Assembly (NCBI RefSeq): GCF_019396325.1
Contig: NZ_JAHKRO010000073.1
Location: 1 to 47,318, forward strand
DNA: 47,318 nt
Reading direction: 5' to 3'
DNA from: Nonomuraea ceibae
GTDB taxonomy: Bacteria > Actinomycetota > Actinomycetes > Streptosporangiales > Streptosporangiaceae
Part shown: in pieces, positions 1 to 8,642 of the stretch
Position numbering within the stretch: position 1 is the first letter of the stretch
Layout of the letters: each line of letters starts with the position of its first letter
Made by a program: the position numbers and the translations under genes
Notes under the pieces: model-generated
Told to the model about the DNA's origin: nothing
Databases searched by the model: none
What the model saw: the letters and a program-made list of their open reading frames with translations, nothing else

Positions 1-767
1 GAGGGGCGGGCGGGAGGCGGGGCGGGGTCGCTGAGGTGGGGGGCTTGGGCGAGGATGTCCTGTTCGAGGCGCCGCAGTTCGGGCCCGGGGTCGACGCCGA
101 GTTCGTCGGCCAGGACGGCGCGGGCGCGGCGGATCGCGCCGAGGGCGTCGCCCTGGCGGCCGCACCGGTAGAGGGCCCGGGCCAGCAGCGCCCAGGCGCC
201 TTCGCGCAGCGGGTGCTCGCCGGCCAGCCGTTCCAGGTCGGGGATGACGCGGGCCGCCCCGCCGAGCCGGAGGACGGCGCCGGCGTGCCGTTCCCTGGCG
301 GTCAGCCGCAGCTCCTCCAGCCGGGCGGCCTCCGCGTCGGCCCAGTGGGAGCCCGCGAACTCCTGGTAGGCGGGCCCGTGCCACAGGGCGAGCGCCTCGG
401 CGAGCGGTTCTGGCCCGGCCTCCGGGTCGCCGACGAGGGCTTCGAACCGCCAGGCGTCGACCGCTTCGGCGGGGAGCCGCAGCGCGTAGCCGGGCGGCTG
501 GGTGACGAGCACCTGGGCCGGGGAGCGGGGCGGGCGGCCGGGTTCGAGGGCCCGGCGCAGGTTGGACACGTACGACTGGACGGCGGCGAGCGCCCTGGGC
601 GGCGCCTCCTCGGCGTAGAGGTCGTCGATGAGCCGTTCGACCGGCACCACCTGGCCGCCCGCCGCGAGCAGGCGGCCGAGCACCGAGCGCTGCCGGGGCC
701 TGCCCAGCGCGACCGGCTCGCCGCCGAGGCGGGCGGCGAGCGGTCCCAGGACCTGGAATGTCAGCAC
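1..767 (-). CDS. AfsR/SARP-family transcriptional regulator, N-terminal part (3' end outside window)
   Basis: The visible 255 residues begin LTFQVLGPLAARLGGEPVALG, a typical SARP start. They contain a winged-helix Trans_reg_C domain (about residues 1-95, with the RPRQRSVLGRLLAAGG and YVSNLRRALEP segments) followed by a bacterial transcriptional activator (BTAD) domain (about 100-245, ending in DELGVDPGPELRRLEQDIL). SARPs activate secondary-metabolism or developmental genes by binding direct repeats in promoters. The start is a GTG with AGGA three bases upstream; no in-frame start with a better ribosome site is visible further out. The reading frame is open to the left edge, so larger AfsR-like architectures (NTPase and TPR domains) cannot be excluded. 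It diverges from the AlkZ-like gene across 159 bp. No biosynthetic core genes are present in the window, so its targets are unknown. Confidence 0.9.
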   Translation of the reverse strand, partial: MLTFQVLGPLAARLGGEPVALGRPRQRSVLGRLLAAGGQVVPVERLIDDLYAEEAPPRALAAVQSYVSNLRRALEPGRPPRSPAQVLVTQPPGYALRLPAEAVDAWRFEALVGDPEAGPEPLAEALALWHGPAYQEFAGSHWADAEAARLEELRLTARERHAGAVLRLGGAARVIPDLERLAGEHPLREGAWALLARALYRCGRQGDALGAIRRARAVLADELGVDPGPELRRLEQDILAQAPHLSDPAPPPARP

Positions 768-876
768 CGGTCCTACTTTTCCAGGTTGCCGGGGAGCCTG
801 GAAGCCGGTCGGGTTCGGGCGCATACTCCCGTTGGGGAGGGCAGACCACAGCCCGGCGTCTCCCGCCGGTTCCGCT

Positions 877-913
877 GGGGCTATCGCGGCACGGGACCTG
901 CCGCGATAGCCCC
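877..913. promoter_or_regulatory. Perfect 13-bp inverted repeat, candidate operator upstream of the AlkZ-like gene
   Basis: GGGGCTATCGCGG (877-889) and CCGCGATAGCCCC (901-913) are exact reverse complements separated by 11 bases. The right arm ends one base pair before TACCGT (914-919), a TANNNT-type -10 element lying seven bases before the ATG at 927. The downstream mRNA is therefore probably leaderless, and the repeat would cover the promoter spacer. It could also act as a terminator-like hairpin, but there is no T-run and no gene reads into it. Confidence 0.6.
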
Positions 914-926
914 TACCGTGGTGCGC

Positions 927-2027
927 ATGAACCCTCTCCTCACCAGCAGGGCGCTCAACCGGGCCACCCTCGACCGCCAGCTTCTCCTGTCCCGCGCCGA
1001 GCTGCCGGTGACGGACGTCGTGGAGCGGGTGGGCGGTTTGCAGGCGCAGACGCCGCACACCTGGTACACCGGCCTGTGGAACCGCATCGAGGGGTTCCGG
1101 GCGGCGGAGGCGTCGGCGTTGCTGGAGTCGCGCGCGCTGGTCCGGCTGGCGTTGCAGCGTTCGACGATCCACCTGGTGACGGCCCGCGACTGCCTGGCGA
1201 TGCGGCCGCTGCTCCAGGTGGTGACCGAGCGGATGACCAGGTCGACGTTCGTCAGGAAGCTCGGCGACGTGGACCTGGCCGAGCTGGCCGCGTACGGGCG
1301 GGAGCTGGTGGAGGCGGAGCCGATGACGTTCGCGGCACTGGGCAGGGCGCTGGCGGAGCGGTGGCCGGGTGAGGATCCGCACGCGCTGAGCCAGGTGGTG
1401 CGCTGGCTGGTGCCGCTGGTGCAGGTGCCGCCGCGCGGCCTGTGGGGCAGGAGCGGCCCGATCGCGCACACGAGCGCGGAGTCGTGGCTCGGCTTCGATG
1501 CGCCGGCGATGACGCCCGCCGAGCTGGTCACGCGCTATCTGCGGGCGTTCGGCCCGGCGACGGTGATGGACGCGCAGACGTGGTCGGGCCTGACCCGGCT
1601 GGGCGAGGTGGTGGAGTCGATGGATCTCGTACGGTTCCGCGACGAGCAGGGCCGGACCCTGTACGACCTGCCGGACGCCGAACGCCCGTCGCCGGAGGTT
1701 CCGGCGCCGGTGCGGTTGATGTACGACTTCGACAACCTGTTCCTGTCGCATGCCGACCGGTCCCGGGTCATCACGGAGGCGGGGTTCGCCGCGCTGGGCG
1801 GTTTCATGGGCACGAACGTGATGCCCCGGGTCATCCTGGTCGACGGCGTCACCGCCGGGGACTGGACGGTGACCAGGGCCGGGAAGGTGTCCACGCTGGG
1901 TGTCCACCAGTGGACGCCGATCAAGGACCTGGACGCGGTGGCCGAGGAGGGGTTGCGGCTGCTGGAGTTCCTGGCCCCCGGCGACAAGCATGAAATCTCA
2001 GTCTTTGATGGCCCCTCCAAGTCCTGA
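927..2027 (+). CDS. Winged-helix HTH_42 / AlkZ-like protein (putative DNA glycosylase family)
   Basis: This 366-aa protein belongs to the HTH_42 (PF06224) superfamily, whose characterised members AlkZ and YcaQ/AlkX are DNA glycosylases that remove bulky alkyl or crosslinked bases. Near the N-terminus the segment VGGLQAQTPHTWYTGLW carries the Q-x-Q signature (Gln39, Gln41) corresponding to the catalytic motif of these enzymes. The middle and end (YLRAFGPATVMDAQTWSGL, and LLEFLAPGDKHEISVF) also fit the family. ATG 927 was chosen because the -10-like TACCGT sits seven bases upstream, as in leaderless actinobacterial mRNAs, and because the upstream in-frame extension only mirrors the SARP gene. 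The 3' end overlaps the convergent permease gene by 30 bp. Many actinobacterial paralogues have no known substrate, so repair activity is a family inference. Confidence 0.88.
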   Translation: MNPLLTSRALNRATLDRQLLLSRAELPVTDVVERVGGLQAQTPHTWYTGLWNRIEGFRAAEASALLESRALVRLALQRSTIHLVTARDCLAMRPLLQVVTERMTRSTFVRKLGDVDLAELAAYGRELVEAEPMTFAALGRALAERWPGEDPHALSQVVRWLVPLVQVPPRGLWGRSGPIAHTSAESWLGFDAPAMTPAELVTRYLRAFGPATVMDAQTWSGLTRLGEVVESMDLVRFRDEQGRTLYDLPDAERPSPEVPAPVRLMYDFDNLFLSHADRSRVITEAGFAALGGFMGTNVMPRVILVDGVTAGDWTVTRAGKVSTLGVHQWTPIKDLDAVAEEGLRLLEFLAPGDKHEISVFDGPSKS

Positions 2028-2810
2028 CACCAGCTTCCGCTGCACCCCCACGAAGAAGATCAGCACCGGGATCGTCATCAGCGTCGAGGCCGCCATGATC
2101 CCGCCCCAGTCGTTCTCGTCCGGCTTGAAGAAGACGAGCAGCGCGGCGGGCAGGGTCTGGCTGTCCTTGGCCGAGATGATGAACGTCCTGGCGAAGATGA
2201 AGTCGTTCCAGGCGGTGATGAAGGAGAACACGCTGGTCGCCACCAGCCCGGGCGCGACCAGCGGGAACAGCACCCGCCACAGGATCGTGGCGCGCCCGGC
2301 CCCGTCGATCATCGCCGCCTCCTCCAGCGCCTCCGGCACGGCGGCGACGAACCCGCGCATCATCCAGATCGCGAACGGCAGCGAGAACGCCAGGTGCACC
2401 AGCACCAGCGAGCCCAGCGTGTTGAGCAGCCCCAGGTCCCGCACGACGAAGAACAGCGGGATCGTCAGCGCCTCGACGGGCACCATCTGGGCGATCAGGA
2501 ACATGATCAGCACCGTGGTCCGGAACCGGAAGTGGAACCGGGTCACGGCCACGGCCGCCAGGAACGCCACGAGCGCCGACAGCACGACGACCGAGAGCGC
2601 GACGATGGCGCTGTTGACGAAGTAGCGGCCGAACCCCTCCCCGGTGATCACCCGGGTGAAGTGCTCGAGGGTCGGGTTGAGCGTCCACGGCTTGACGTCG
2701 AGCGACTGGATCTCCCCGGCGGGCTTGAGCGCCGAGACGACCATCCAGTAGAGCGGGAACGCCGTCAGGAACGCCACGACCAGCGCCACGGTGTTGGCCA
2801 CGTGTCGCAT
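1998..2810 (-). CDS. Carbohydrate ABC transporter permease (CUT1, MalG-type)
   Basis: A 270-aa inner-membrane subunit of a sugar importer. It has about six hydrophobic segments and the ATPase-docking EAA loop PEALEEAAMIDGAGR in the second half, followed by the FSFITAWNDFIFA helix typical of MalG-type subunits. Its ATG directly abuts the TAG of the upstream permease gene, so the two are translationally coupled. It is the last gene of a three-gene operon (SBP, permease, permease) that lacks an ATPase gene. In actinomycetes such systems are commonly energised by a shared MsiK-type ATPase encoded elsewhere, which is the likely arrangement here. The 3' end overlaps the convergent AlkZ-like gene. 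Confidence 0.93.
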   Translation of the reverse strand: MRHVANTVALVVAFLTAFPLYWMVVSALKPAGEIQSLDVKPWTLNPTLEHFTRVITGEGFGRYFVNSAIVALSVVVLSALVAFLAAVAVTRFHFRFRTTVLIMFLIAQMVPVEALTIPLFFVVRDLGLLNTLGSLVLVHLAFSLPFAIWMMRGFVAAVPEALEEAAMIDGAGRATILWRVLFPLVAPGLVATSVFSFITAWNDFIFARTFIISAKDSQTLPAALLVFFKPDENDWGGIMAASTLMTIPVLIFFVGVQRKLVSGLGGAIKD

Positions 2811-3683
2811 CTACAGCCTCTCCCCCGTGCGATAGAGCGCGCGGATGTAGAACAGGGTGATCACCAGCAGGATCAGCGTCATGATCACGCCGATCGCCGA
2901 GCCGAGCCCGTACTCCGACGACCCGAAGGCGGTCTGGTAGGCGTAGACGTTGAGCACCGAGTTCTGCCCGGCGATGCCGCCGCCGTTGGTCATCACGTAG
3001 ATCTGAGTGAAGATCTTGAAGTCCCAGATGATCGACTGGATGACCACGATGGTGATGAGGGGCCGCAGCATCGGCACCATCACCCGCCAGAACGCGTGCC
3101 ACGCCGAGGCCCCGTCGAGCGAGGCCGCCTCCAGCACCGAGCCGGGGATGGCCTGGATGCCCGCGTAGAGGGTCAGCATGACCAGCGGGAAGGAGTGCCA
3201 CACGACGGTGGCGCCGACGACGCCGAACGTCACCCACTTGTCGTAGAACCAGTTGAACCCTTCGATGCCGAGCGTCTGGTTGACCAGCCCGAGGTCGGCG
3301 TCGAACAGGAACATCCACACCGTGGACCCGGTCATCGCCGGGGCCGCCCACGCCCCGAGCGCCGCCAGCGACAGCGCCGCCCGGGGGATCGGCGAGACGC
3401 GGGTGAGCAGCACGGCGAGCGCCGCGCCCACCGCCAGCGTGGCGACGACGAGCGCCGCGGCGAACCCCACGGTCTGCAGCAGCACCTGCCAGAACCGGGG
3501 GTCGCCGAGCACGTCCGCGTAGTTCCCGGCCCCGACGAACGTGGTCGGCTGCCCGCCGCTGACCTGGGCCTGGCGGTAGTCGAACACCGACAGCAGCCCC
3601 AGCATGTAGACGGGGTAGCCGAACAGCGGGACGAGCACCGCCGCGGCGGGCAGCAGGTAGAGCCAGGGCCGTGCGCGCCTCAC
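2811..3683 (-). CDS. Carbohydrate ABC transporter permease (CUT1, MalF-type)
   Basis: A 290-aa membrane subunit beginning VRRARPWLYLLPAAAVLVPL, with about six transmembrane segments and the EAA-type loop PGSVLEAASLDGASAWHAFWRV near the middle. It pairs with the MalG-type permease downstream to form the translocation pore for the sugar delivered by the lipoprotein SBP upstream. The GTG start at 3683 overlaps the TGA of the SBP gene (GTGA), a coupling arrangement seen repeatedly in this window. The reading frame stays open further upstream, but that part merely shadows the SBP gene. The substrate cannot be read from the permease. Confidence 0.93.
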   Translation of the reverse strand: MRRARPWLYLLPAAAVLVPLFGYPVYMLGLLSVFDYRQAQVSGGQPTTFVGAGNYADVLGDPRFWQVLLQTVGFAAALVVATLAVGAALAVLLTRVSPIPRAALSLAALGAWAAPAMTGSTVWMFLFDADLGLVNQTLGIEGFNWFYDKWVTFGVVGATVVWHSFPLVMLTLYAGIQAIPGSVLEAASLDGASAWHAFWRVMVPMLRPLITIVVIQSIIWDFKIFTQIYVMTNGGGIAGQNSVLNVYAYQTAFGSSEYGLGSAIGVIMTLILLVITLFYIRALYRTGERL

Positions 3684-4921
3684 GAGCGGCCGAACGCTGC
3701 CTTGACCGCGGTGGCGGCCTCGGTGGTCGCCTCGTCCACGCTGGACTGGCTTGTCGCGACCTTCTGCAGCATCGTCGGGATGACCTTGCCGTTGTCGATC
3801 TTCACCCAGGCCGGGTCGATGGGCACGAACTTCGTCCCCGCCGCGACCGTGTCCAGGAACGGCTTGAGGAACGGCTCCTTGCCCGCCACCTCGGTACGGG
3901 CCGAGGTCAGCGTCGGCAGGTTGCCCATCGCCTCGTACATCTTGACCTGGTACGCCTTGCCGCCCAGGAGCTTGACGAAGTCGACGGCCAGCGAGCGGTG
4001 CTTGGCGTTCTTGAGCACGCCGAGGTTGTTGCCGCCGGCGAACGCGGGCGCGAGCGAGCCCTTGTCGAAGCCGGGCAGCGGCACGACCGCGTACTTGCTG
4101 GCGGCGGCGCCCGCGTCGACGGCCGAGCGGTTGAAGTTGCCGAGGATGCCCATCGCGGCCTTGCCGCTGGCGAACAGCTCGACGGTCTTGCCGCCGGTGA
4201 GCGAGGCGCACGCCTGCGGCGGGCAGACGTCGTCGGACAGCAGGTCGGTGTACGCCTTGACGCCCTTGCGCGCTTCGGGGCCGTCGAGGCTGGTGATGTC
4301 GCCGCCCGCGGCCCACACGAACGGGAGGGCGCCGAAGGTGTACTCACCGCCGACCGCGATGCCGTACAGCTCGGGCTTCTTCTTGCGGACGGTGCGGGCG
4401 GCGGCCGTGAGCTCCTCGATGGAGGTGGGCGGCTGGAGGCCGAGCTCGCTGAAGACGTCGGTGCGGTAGTAGAGGGAGCGGATGCCGATGAACCACGGCA
4501 GCCCGTACTGCTTGCCGTCGACCGACGCCGACTGGAGCAGCTCGGCGGTCATGTCCTGGCCCTGCAGGTCGGCGGTCAGGTCGGTGAAGCCGCCGGCGGC
4601 GGCGTACTCGGCCAGGTCGGTGTTGCCGTACTCGGCCACGTCGGGCGCGCTGGCGGGGTCGTTGAAGGCGCCCTTGAACTTCTCGTGCCGGGCGGGCGTG
4701 GTGGGGATGTAGGTGATCTCGACCTGGACGCCGTCATGGGCGGCGGTGAACTCCTTGACCGCCTCCTGGACGACCTTGTCCTTGGGGGCGCGGTTCGGCT
4801 CGTCGAACAGCCACACGCGCAGGGTTCCGGTCTTCTCGTCGCCGCCGCCGGTCGCCGGCGCCGTGGACGGCGCGCAGGCCGTCAGCACCACGAGGGCGGC
4901 AGCACAGTAAAGAAACCTCAC
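3680..4921 (-). CDS. Sugar ABC transporter substrate-binding lipoprotein (family 1 SBP)
   Basis: A 413-aa extracellular binding protein. The signal peptide VRFLYCAAALVVLTAC ends in a lipobox with the lipidated cysteine at about residue 16. The mature part has the family 1 SBP pattern (LRVWLFDEPN, AEYGNTDLAEYAAAGGF, YGLPWFIGIRSLYYRTDVF, FASGKAAMGILGNFN). GTG 4921 was chosen because GAGGAGG lies five bases upstream and the signal peptide begins there; the frame extends further but without a ribosome site. It heads a three-gene transporter operon and diverges from an IclR regulator plus a 2-keto-3-deoxygluconate kinase, which suggests a sugar or sugar-acid substrate and IclR control. The repeats at 4992-5012 lie between the two. 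Confidence 0.93.
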   Translation of the reverse strand: MRFLYCAAALVVLTACAPSTAPATGGGDEKTGTLRVWLFDEPNRAPKDKVVQEAVKEFTAAHDGVQVEITYIPTTPARHEKFKGAFNDPASAPDVAEYGNTDLAEYAAAGGFTDLTADLQGQDMTAELLQSASVDGKQYGLPWFIGIRSLYYRTDVFSELGLQPPTSIEELTAAARTVRKKKPELYGIAVGGEYTFGALPFVWAAGGDITSLDGPEARKGVKAYTDLLSDDVCPPQACASLTGGKTVELFASGKAAMGILGNFNRSAVDAGAAASKYAVVPLPGFDKGSLAPAFAGGNNLGVLKNAKHRSLAVDFVKLLGGKAYQVKMYEAMGNLPTLTSARTEVAGKEPFLKPFLDTVAAGTKFVPIDPAWVKIDNGKVIPTMLQKVATSQSSVDEATTEAATAVKAAFGRS

Positions 4922-4991
4922 TATTACCTCCTCGCCGTGACAGTAGGAAGGCGGCGGGTAGCTGGGAAGTGACTGTCGGAGTTGTTCTGCA

Positions 4992-5016
4992 TTGCACAAC
5001 GCTGTGTTGCAAAACC
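4992..5016. promoter_or_regulatory. TTGCA repeats between sugar SBP and IclR genes; candidate IclR operator
   Basis: The intergenic region holds two copies of TTGCAnAAC in direct orientation (TTGCACAAC at 4992-5000, TTGCAAAAC at 5007-5015). Read differently, TTGCA (4992-4996) and TGCAA (5008-5012) form an inverted repeat with an 11-base spacer. IclR-family proteins bind such short palindromes in divergent promoters. The second TTGCAA could also serve as a -35 for the IclR gene, with TAGGCT (5028-5033) as the -10. The exact protected bases cannot be decided by eye. Confidence 0.5.
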
Positions 5017-5040
5017 GAAACCTGTCGTAGGCTGGCGCGT

Positions 5041-5802
5041 GTGCCCGAACGCAACCAGTCCGCCTCGCTCAGACGCGCCCTGGTGGTGCTGGAGCACGTG
5101 CGTGACCACAGCGGGCTCACGCTGACCCAGCTCGCCGAGGCCGTCGGCCTGCCCAAGAGCACCGTGCTGCGGCTGGCCGCGCCGCTCGTCGACGCCCGCC
5201 TGCTGGAGCGCGACAGGAAGACCGGCGCCTACCGGCTCGGCCACGGCTCACTCCGGCTCGGCCAGTCCTACCTGTCGTCGCTCGACCTGCGCGCCGTCGC
5301 CGCCGAGGAATCCCACCGGCTCATGAGCGAGGTGCGCGAGACCGTCCACCTGGTCGTCTACGACCCGCCGCACGTCGTCTACATCGACAAGGTGGAGAAC
5401 CAGGCCAACGTCCGCATGGCCTCCCGCATCGGCAGCCGCGGCCCGCTCCACTCCACCGCCGTCGGCAAGGCGATCCTGGCCTGGCAGCCCGAGGAGACCG
5501 TCGAGGAGGTCGTCGCCGCCGGCCTGCCCGAGGCCACCCCGCACACGATCACCGACCCGGCCCGGCTGCGCGCCGAGCTGGCGAACGTGCGCAGGCGCGG
5601 TTACTCCGTCGACGATCGGGAGAACGAACCAGAGGTGCGCTGCGTCGGCGCGCCGATCTTCAACCACCACGACGCCGTCACCGCCGCCATCTCCGTCTCC
5701 GGCCTCACCTCGCGGATCACCGCCGCGCGGGTGCGCGAGCTGGGGCCGCTGGTGGCGGGGGCGGCGGCGCGCATCTCGAGAAAGCTGGGCTCCACGCGAT
5801 GA
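5041..5802 (+). CDS. IclR-family transcriptional regulator
   Basis: A 253-aa regulator with an N-terminal winged helix (about residues 10-65, GLTLTQLAEAVGLPKSTVLRL) and a C-terminal IclR effector domain (about 75-250, with MASRIGSRGPLHSTAVGKAILA and YSVDDRENEPEVRCVGAPIF). GTG 5041 is preferred because TAGGCT ends seven bases before it and no Shine-Dalgarno is present, so the transcript is probably leaderless. An in-frame ATG at 4969 would put the TTGCA operator inside the gene. It overlaps the KDG kinase gene by ATGA and diverges from the sugar transporter. Control of both transporter and kinase by a sugar-acid metabolite is the natural inference; the ligand is unknown. Confidence 0.93.
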   Translation: MPERNQSASLRRALVVLEHVRDHSGLTLTQLAEAVGLPKSTVLRLAAPLVDARLLERDRKTGAYRLGHGSLRLGQSYLSSLDLRAVAAEESHRLMSEVRETVHLVVYDPPHVVYIDKVENQANVRMASRIGSRGPLHSTAVGKAILAWQPEETVEEVVAAGLPEATPHTITDPARLRAELANVRRRGYSVDDRENEPEVRCVGAPIFNHHDAVTAAISVSGLTSRITAARVRELGPLVAGAAARISRKLGSTR

Positions 5803-6752
5803 CCGGACTGGTGACCTTCGGCGAGACCATGGCGCTGTTCGCGGCCCGCCGCACGGGGCCGCTGCGCTTCGCCCGGGACTTCGACCTGGGACTGGGCGGG
5901 GCGGAGTCCAACGTGGCGATCGGCGTGGCGCGGCTGGGCCATCCGGCCTGCTGGATCGGGCGCGTCGGCGCCGACGAGTTCGGCGACCTGATCCGCTCGA
6001 CGCTGGCCGGTGAGGGCGTCGACGTGCGCGCCGTCCCCGACCCCGGCGCGCCGACCGGGTTGATGATCAAGGGCAGGCGCACGGCCGACCACATCGACGT
6101 CAGCTACTACCGGACCGGCAGCGCCGGGTCCCGCCTCTCCCCCGACGACCTCGACCCGTCGCTCGTCCGGGCCGCCCGGGTGCTGCACGTCTCCGCGATC
6201 ACCCCCGCCCTGTCCGCGACCGCCCGCGAGGCCGTACGCCATGCCGTCAAGCTGGCGCGGGACGCCGGGGTGACGGTGTCGCTGGACGTCAACTACCGCC
6301 GCGCGCTGTGGACCCCGCAGGAGGCAGGCGCCTGGCTGCGCGAGACCGTCGGCGACGTGGACGTGCTGTTCGCCACCGAGGCCGAGGGCCGCCTCGTCAC
6401 CGGCCCCGACACGGCGGGCGGCCCCGAGGAGCTCGCCTGGGCGCTGGCCGCGCTCGGCCCCGCGCACGTGCTCGTCAAGCTCGGCGCGCGCGGGGCGCTG
6501 GAGCTGTCCGGCGGCGTGCTGCGCCGGGCCGAGCCGTACCGGGTCACCGAGGTCGACCCGGTCGGCGCCGGCGACGGGTTCGCCGCCGGATGGCTGGCGG
6601 GACTGCTCGACGACGCCCCGCCGGACCGGCGGCTCGACATGGCGTGCGCCGCCGGCGCGTTCGCCGTCACCTCGCAGGGCGACTGGGAGAGCCTGCCCCG
6701 CCGCGACGACCTGCGCCTGCTGACCGGGCAGGGCGACGGCGTCAGCAGATAG
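5799..6752 (+). CDS. kdgK: PfkB-family sugar kinase, probable 2-keto-3-deoxygluconate kinase
   Basis: A 317-aa ribokinase/PfkB kinase expected to phosphorylate 2-keto-3-deoxy-D-gluconate to KDPG in the cytosol. The N-terminal GLGGAESNVAIGVARLG and the DVNYRRALW segment (residues 163-171) match KDG kinases rather than fructokinases. The C-terminal signature DPVGAGDGFAAGW carries the catalytic Asp at about residue 259. It is translationally coupled to IclR through ATGA. Its stop lies three bases from the stop of the convergent DHDPS-family gene, which could act on the same or a related 2-keto-3-deoxy acid. No KDPG aldolase gene is seen in the window. Specificity between KDG and related sugars (KDGal) is not certain. 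Confidence 0.88.
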   Translation: MTGLVTFGETMALFAARRTGPLRFARDFDLGLGGAESNVAIGVARLGHPACWIGRVGADEFGDLIRSTLAGEGVDVRAVPDPGAPTGLMIKGRRTADHIDVSYYRTGSAGSRLSPDDLDPSLVRAARVLHVSAITPALSATAREAVRHAVKLARDAGVTVSLDVNYRRALWTPQEAGAWLRETVGDVDVLFATEAEGRLVTGPDTAGGPEELAWALAALGPAHVLVKLGARGALELSGGVLRRAEPYRVTEVDPVGAGDGFAAGWLAGLLDDAPPDRRLDMACAAGAFAVTSQGDWESLPRRDDLRLLTGQGDGVSR

Positions 6753-6755
6753 CCC

Positions 6756-7664
6756 CTACAGCAGACCGGCCGCCGCCAGGTGCTTGCCGATCCGGCCGGT
6801 CTCGTCCTCGTTCAGCGGCACCTGCGGGACCGCCGTGGCCGGGTGGTCGATGATGCCGCGCAGGTGCAGGGCCGCCTTGAACGCGCCCAGCCCCGCCGAG
6901 CTGCCGCCCATCCGCGAGCCGCCCACCTGGACGATCTCGAACAGCCTGACCAGGCGCTCCTGCTCCCGCCTGGCCGCCTCCCAGTCGCCCTGCCCGGCCG
7001 CGCGGACCAGGTTCACGTAGCCGTGCGGGTCCACGTTGCCCAGGCCCGGCACCACGCCGTCGGCGCCCATCCACAGCGCGCTGTCCACGGTCAGCTCCGA
7101 CCCGGTGAGCACGCTGAACGGCGGCCGCCTGCCGAGGATCAGCCGCCGCAGCCCGCCGTCGTCGCCGCTGGAGTCCTTCACCCCGGCCAGCGACCCGTCG
7201 GCGGCCAGCTCCAGCAGCAGCTCGGCGCTCAGCTTGGTGTGCACCGACACGGGCAGGTCGTAGGCGTACACCGGCAGCCCGCCGCGTGCCGCGAGCGTGC
7301 GGAAGTGCGTGGCGATCTCCACCGGATGGGTGCGCGTGTAGAACGGCGCCGTCGCCACCAGCCCGGACGCCCCGGCCGCCGCCGCGACGGCGGCGTGCTC
7401 CAGCACCCGGGGCGTGGTCATGTCGATCACCCCGGCCAGCACCGGCACCTGGCCGCCCACGTGCCCGATCACCGTGTCGAGCACCACCCGGCGCTGCGCG
7501 TCGGTCAGGTAGGCCACCTCGGAGGACGACCCCAGCACGAACAGCGCGTCCACGCCGCCCTCCAGCAGATGGTCCACCAGCCGCGTCAGCGACCGGGCGT
7601 CCACCTCACCCCCAGGGGTCAACGGTGTGCAAACCGGGGGAATCACTCCGGTGAGGGGGGTCAT
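6756..7664 (-). CDS. Dihydrodipicolinate synthase/N-acetylneuraminate lyase family aldolase or dehydratase
   Basis: A 302-aa TIM-barrel Schiff-base enzyme. The catalytic lysine is Lys163 in GSLAGVKDSSGD, the conserved Tyr is in VYAYDLP (about Tyr135), and the carboxylate-binding loop reads GSSSE (46-50) in place of the GTTGE of true DapA. The context is catabolic, which argues against lysine biosynthesis. Likely roles are a 2-keto-3-deoxy-sugar-acid aldolase or a keto-deoxy-glucarate-type dehydratase. It is the last gene of the peptide/opine-type transporter operon, its ATG overlapping the TGA of the dppF-like gene, so its substrate may enter through that transporter. N-acetylneuraminate lyase activity is possible but no other sialate gene is present. 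Confidence 0.88.
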   Translation of the reverse strand: MTPLTGVIPPVCTPLTPGGEVDARSLTRLVDHLLEGGVDALFVLGSSSEVAYLTDAQRRVVLDTVIGHVGGQVPVLAGVIDMTTPRVLEHAAVAAAAGASGLVATAPFYTRTHPVEIATHFRTLAARGGLPVYAYDLPVSVHTKLSAELLLELAADGSLAGVKDSSGDDGGLRRLILGRRPPFSVLTGSELTVDSALWMGADGVVPGLGNVDPHGYVNLVRAAGQGDWEAARREQERLVRLFEIVQVGGSRMGGSSAGLGAFKAALHLRGIIDHPATAVPQVPLNEDETGRIGKHLAAAGLL

Positions 7665-8642
7665 ACACGCTCCTGAATCAGTTCGAGGTCGGTGGCGCCG
7701 GCCGCCACCGGGTGGTGGCAGTGGTAGAGGTGGTCGGCGTCGGTGACGGCGGCCGGCCAGGCGGCCGCGCACGCGTCGTCGGCCCGCCAGCAGCGGGTCC
7801 GGAACGGGCAGCCGCTCGGCGGCCTGGTCGCCGACGGCACCGCGCCGACCAGCGGGATCGGGTTGATCGGTGAGATCAGGCCCGGCGTGGCCGAGAACAG
7901 GGCCCGGGTGTACGGGTGCCGCGCGCCGAGCGGGAGCGCCTCGGCGGGCGTCTGCTCGACGATGCGGCCCAGGTACATGGTGACGACGCGGTCGCTCATC
8001 CGGCGGACCGTCTGGATGTCGTGCGAGACGAACACCAGGGCCAGCCCCAGCCGCTCCTTCAGGTCGAGCAGCAGGTTGAGGATCTGCGCCCGCACCGACA
8101 CGTCGAGCGCGCTGGTCGGCTCGTCGGCGACGATCAGCTCCGGCTCCAGGGCGAGCGCGCGGGCGACGGCCACCCGCTGCCGCTGCCCGCCGGAGAGCTG
8201 GCTGGGCAGCGCGTCGGCGGCGCCTGAGGGCAGCCCGACGAGCTGCAGCAGCTCGCGCACGCGGGCGTCACGCTGGGCCGGAGTGCCGCGCCGGTGCACG
8301 TTGAGCGGGTCGCGCAGCACCTGGCGGACCGGCAGCCGCCGGTTCAGCGCGGTGGACGGGTCCTGGAAGACCATGCCGACGCCGGTGCCGATGAGCGAGC
8401 GGCGTTCGGACTCCTTCAGCCCCCACAGGTCGCGGCCCCGGAACGACACCGTCCCGGAGGTCGGCCGTTGCAGCCCGACCAGCACCTTGGCCAGCGTGGA
8501 CTTGCCGCAGCCGGACTCGCCCACGACGCCGACGGTCTCGCCCGCGCCGACCACGAGGTCCGCGCCGGTGAGGGCGTGGACCCGGTCGCGCGAGAACAGG
8601 CCGCCCGAGCGCGCCTTGTGCACGACGTGCACGTCCTTCAGC

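Noticed and set aside
36..926. Open frame on the plus strand running into the AlkZ-like gene, giving a 663-residue protein
   Set aside because: The extra N-terminal part is the antisense image of the SARP gene, has no family resemblance, and would bury the inverted repeat and -10 element; the homologous protein starts at 927.
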